Shown in pieces: positions 6,734 to 7,588 of a stretch of DNA of 7,588 bases. The position numbers and the translations under genes were made by a program. Within the stretch, counting starts at the first letter, position 1. The number at the start of each line of letters is the position of its first letter. The notes under the pieces are model-generated. The model saw nothing but the letters and a program-made list of their open reading frames with translations, did no database searches and had not been told where the DNA came from. The DNA comes from Eubacteriales bacterium (GTDB lineage Bacteria; Bacillota_A; Clostridia; Christensenellales; Aristaeellaceae): positions 1 to 7,588 of the forward strand of contig JAUMYC010000119.1 in the NCBI GenBank assembly GCA_030528845.1. Direction: 5' to 3'.

Positions 6734-7588
6734 ATCCCTTGACCGCGCCGATCATAATGCCCTTGATAAAGAACCTTTGCAGGAACGGATAGACGCACAT
6801 AATGGGCAGAATGGTGACCAGAGTGACCGTCATCTTGACGCCGGTCGGCGTGATATAGGCCGATTCGTCAATGGTCTCCGATGTGGATTCTATCAGTTCC
6901 GCCAATTCCTCTGCCTCCTGCAAGAAATTATACAACATATATTGTAATGTTGTAAGGTTATCGTTGCGGAAAGCGTAGATATGATTATCAAACCATGCGT
7001 TCCACTGGCCGACCGCGGCATAGATTGCGATGGTAGCGATAATGGGCAGAGAAAGCGGGATGATCAGATAGACGATGATATGGATCACGTTCGCGCCGTC
7101 GAGCAGCGCGCTCTCCTCAAGCGCGGCGGGCAGCTGTTCGACATAGGTCTTGACCAGAATGACGTTGTACGCGCTGATCAGACTGGGCAGGAAATAGACC
7201 CAGAAGGTGTTGAGGATCTTGTAGGAACGGAAGACCAGATAGGTGGGGATCATGCCGCCGGAGATATACATCGTGATGATGAGGAAGCGATAGAAAAACT
7301 TGCGGGCGGGCATGCGCTCCTTGGAAAAGAGATAGCCGAGGACCGTGCAGCACAGCACCGTGCCGAGCGTTCCGACGACGGTCCTGAAGATGCTGACGCC
7401 GAAGGCATGGAAGACGCCGTCGAGCTTGAGCACTTCCCGGAAATTAAAAAGGCTGAAGCCCTTGGGCCAGAAGGTCACGCCTGTGGCAGCCTGTGCCGGA
7501 TCGCTGATGGTATAGACGATCACATACCAAAGGGGATAAAAGCAGAGGAACGAGAAGAGCAGAAAGAAGCCGTAGTTGAGGATATTGA
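6732..7588 (-). CDS. Carbohydrate ABC transporter permease, LplC/YtcP type, 5' end beyond window
   Basis: The visible 284 residues run without a stop to the window edge, so the GTG at 7521-7523 is internal. The upstream codons give 'NILNYGFFLLFSFLCFYPLW', which is the expected first membrane helix of this family, and only some 10-15 residues should be missing. Five further membrane segments follow. The cytoplasmic EAA loop is clear: 'LEESALLDGA' followed by 'IIPLSLP' (about 156-181 of the visible protein), the site that docks to the ATPase subunit. The acidic stretch 'LQEAEELAELIEST' before the last helix is typical of LplC-like permeases. These proteins pair with an LplB-like permease, a lipoprotein binding protein and usually a shared ATPase encoded elsewhere, and import oligosaccharides. 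The partner genes would lie upstream, outside the window. Substrate unknown; the downstream GH123-like enzyme suggests an aminosugar-containing oligosaccharide. Confidence 0.93.
   Translation of the reverse strand, partial: NILNYGFFLLFSFLCFYPLWYVIVYTISDPAQAATGVTFWPKGFSLFNFREVLKLDGVFHAFGVSIFRTVVGTLGTVLCCTVLGYLFSKERMPARKFFYRFLIITMYISGGMIPTYLVFRSYKILNTFWVYFLPSLISAYNVILVKTYVEQLPAALEESALLDGANVIHIIVYLIIPLSLPIIATIAIYAAVGQWNAWFDNHIYAFRNDNLTTLQYMLYNFLQEAEELAELIESTSETIDESAYITPTGVKMTVTLVTILPIMCVYPFLQRFFIKGIMIGAVKG
6927..6955 (-). promoter_or_regulatory. Promoter-like AT-rich element inside the permease gene
   Basis: On the minus strand a perfect -10 hexamer TATAAT (6932-6927) has TTACAA (6955-6950) 17 nt upstream, or CTTACA (6956-6951) at 18 nt. 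The element also contains an 8-bp inverted repeat TACAACAT (6931-6938) / ATGTTGTA (6947-6954). It lies about 210 bp before the PHP start and could give the two downstream enzyme genes their own transcript. The -35 matches are weak, and the codons also encode a conserved-looking 'TLQYMLYNFL' segment, so it may be chance. Confidence 0.3.

Noticed and set aside
6234..6947. A 237-codon open frame on the + strand across the PHP and permease genes
   Set aside because: It crosses the boundary of two well-supported minus-strand genes and has no recognisable domain.

Overview
The window looks like part of a carbohydrate-use region from a GC-rich member of the Bacillota, most likely a gut-type Clostridia (Oscillospirales or Christensenellales would fit). 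The reasons are strong AAGGAGG ribosome binding sites, rho-independent terminators with clear U-tracts, an LplC-type sugar ABC permease, a DUF4091/GH123 protein without a signal peptide, and a BIG_2-type end of a probable surface protein. The taxonomic call is inference; there is no rRNA or marker gene here.

Layout. Bases 1-107 hold the C-terminal end of a BIG_2 (bacterial Ig-like) protein on the + strand, closed by a strong terminator (135-168). A promoter-like region follows (188-235), with an inverted-repeat operator candidate and an extended -10. It precedes an MFS transporter on the + strand (298-1517) whose reading frame is broken by one missing base near 520-523. Then comes a 796-residue glycoside-hydrolase-like protein (1607-3997, +), probably cotranscribed with the transporter. 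It carries an internal module of a type that I associate with phage structural proteins. A perfect 15-bp bidirectional terminator (4044-4088) separates this unit from a convergent minus-strand operon. In transcription order that operon reads: LplC-type ABC permease (7588-6732, cut by the window edge), PHP-domain metallophosphoesterase (6719-5853), a GC-rich intercistronic hairpin (5802-5836), and a DUF4091/GH123-type glycoside hydrolase (5778-4114).

How the genes may work together. Both hydrolase-like proteins lack signal peptides and each sits beside an importer: MFS for the plus unit, ABC for the minus unit. The simplest reading is uptake of an oligosaccharide or modified sugar followed by cytoplasmic trimming, with the GH123-like enzyme acting perhaps on an N-acetylhexosaminide and the PHP protein removing a phosphate group. 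The substrate cannot be read from the sequence. The most distinctive items are the uncharacterised GH-like family with its inserted module, the PHP phosphoesterase inside a glycan operon, and the frameshifted transporter.
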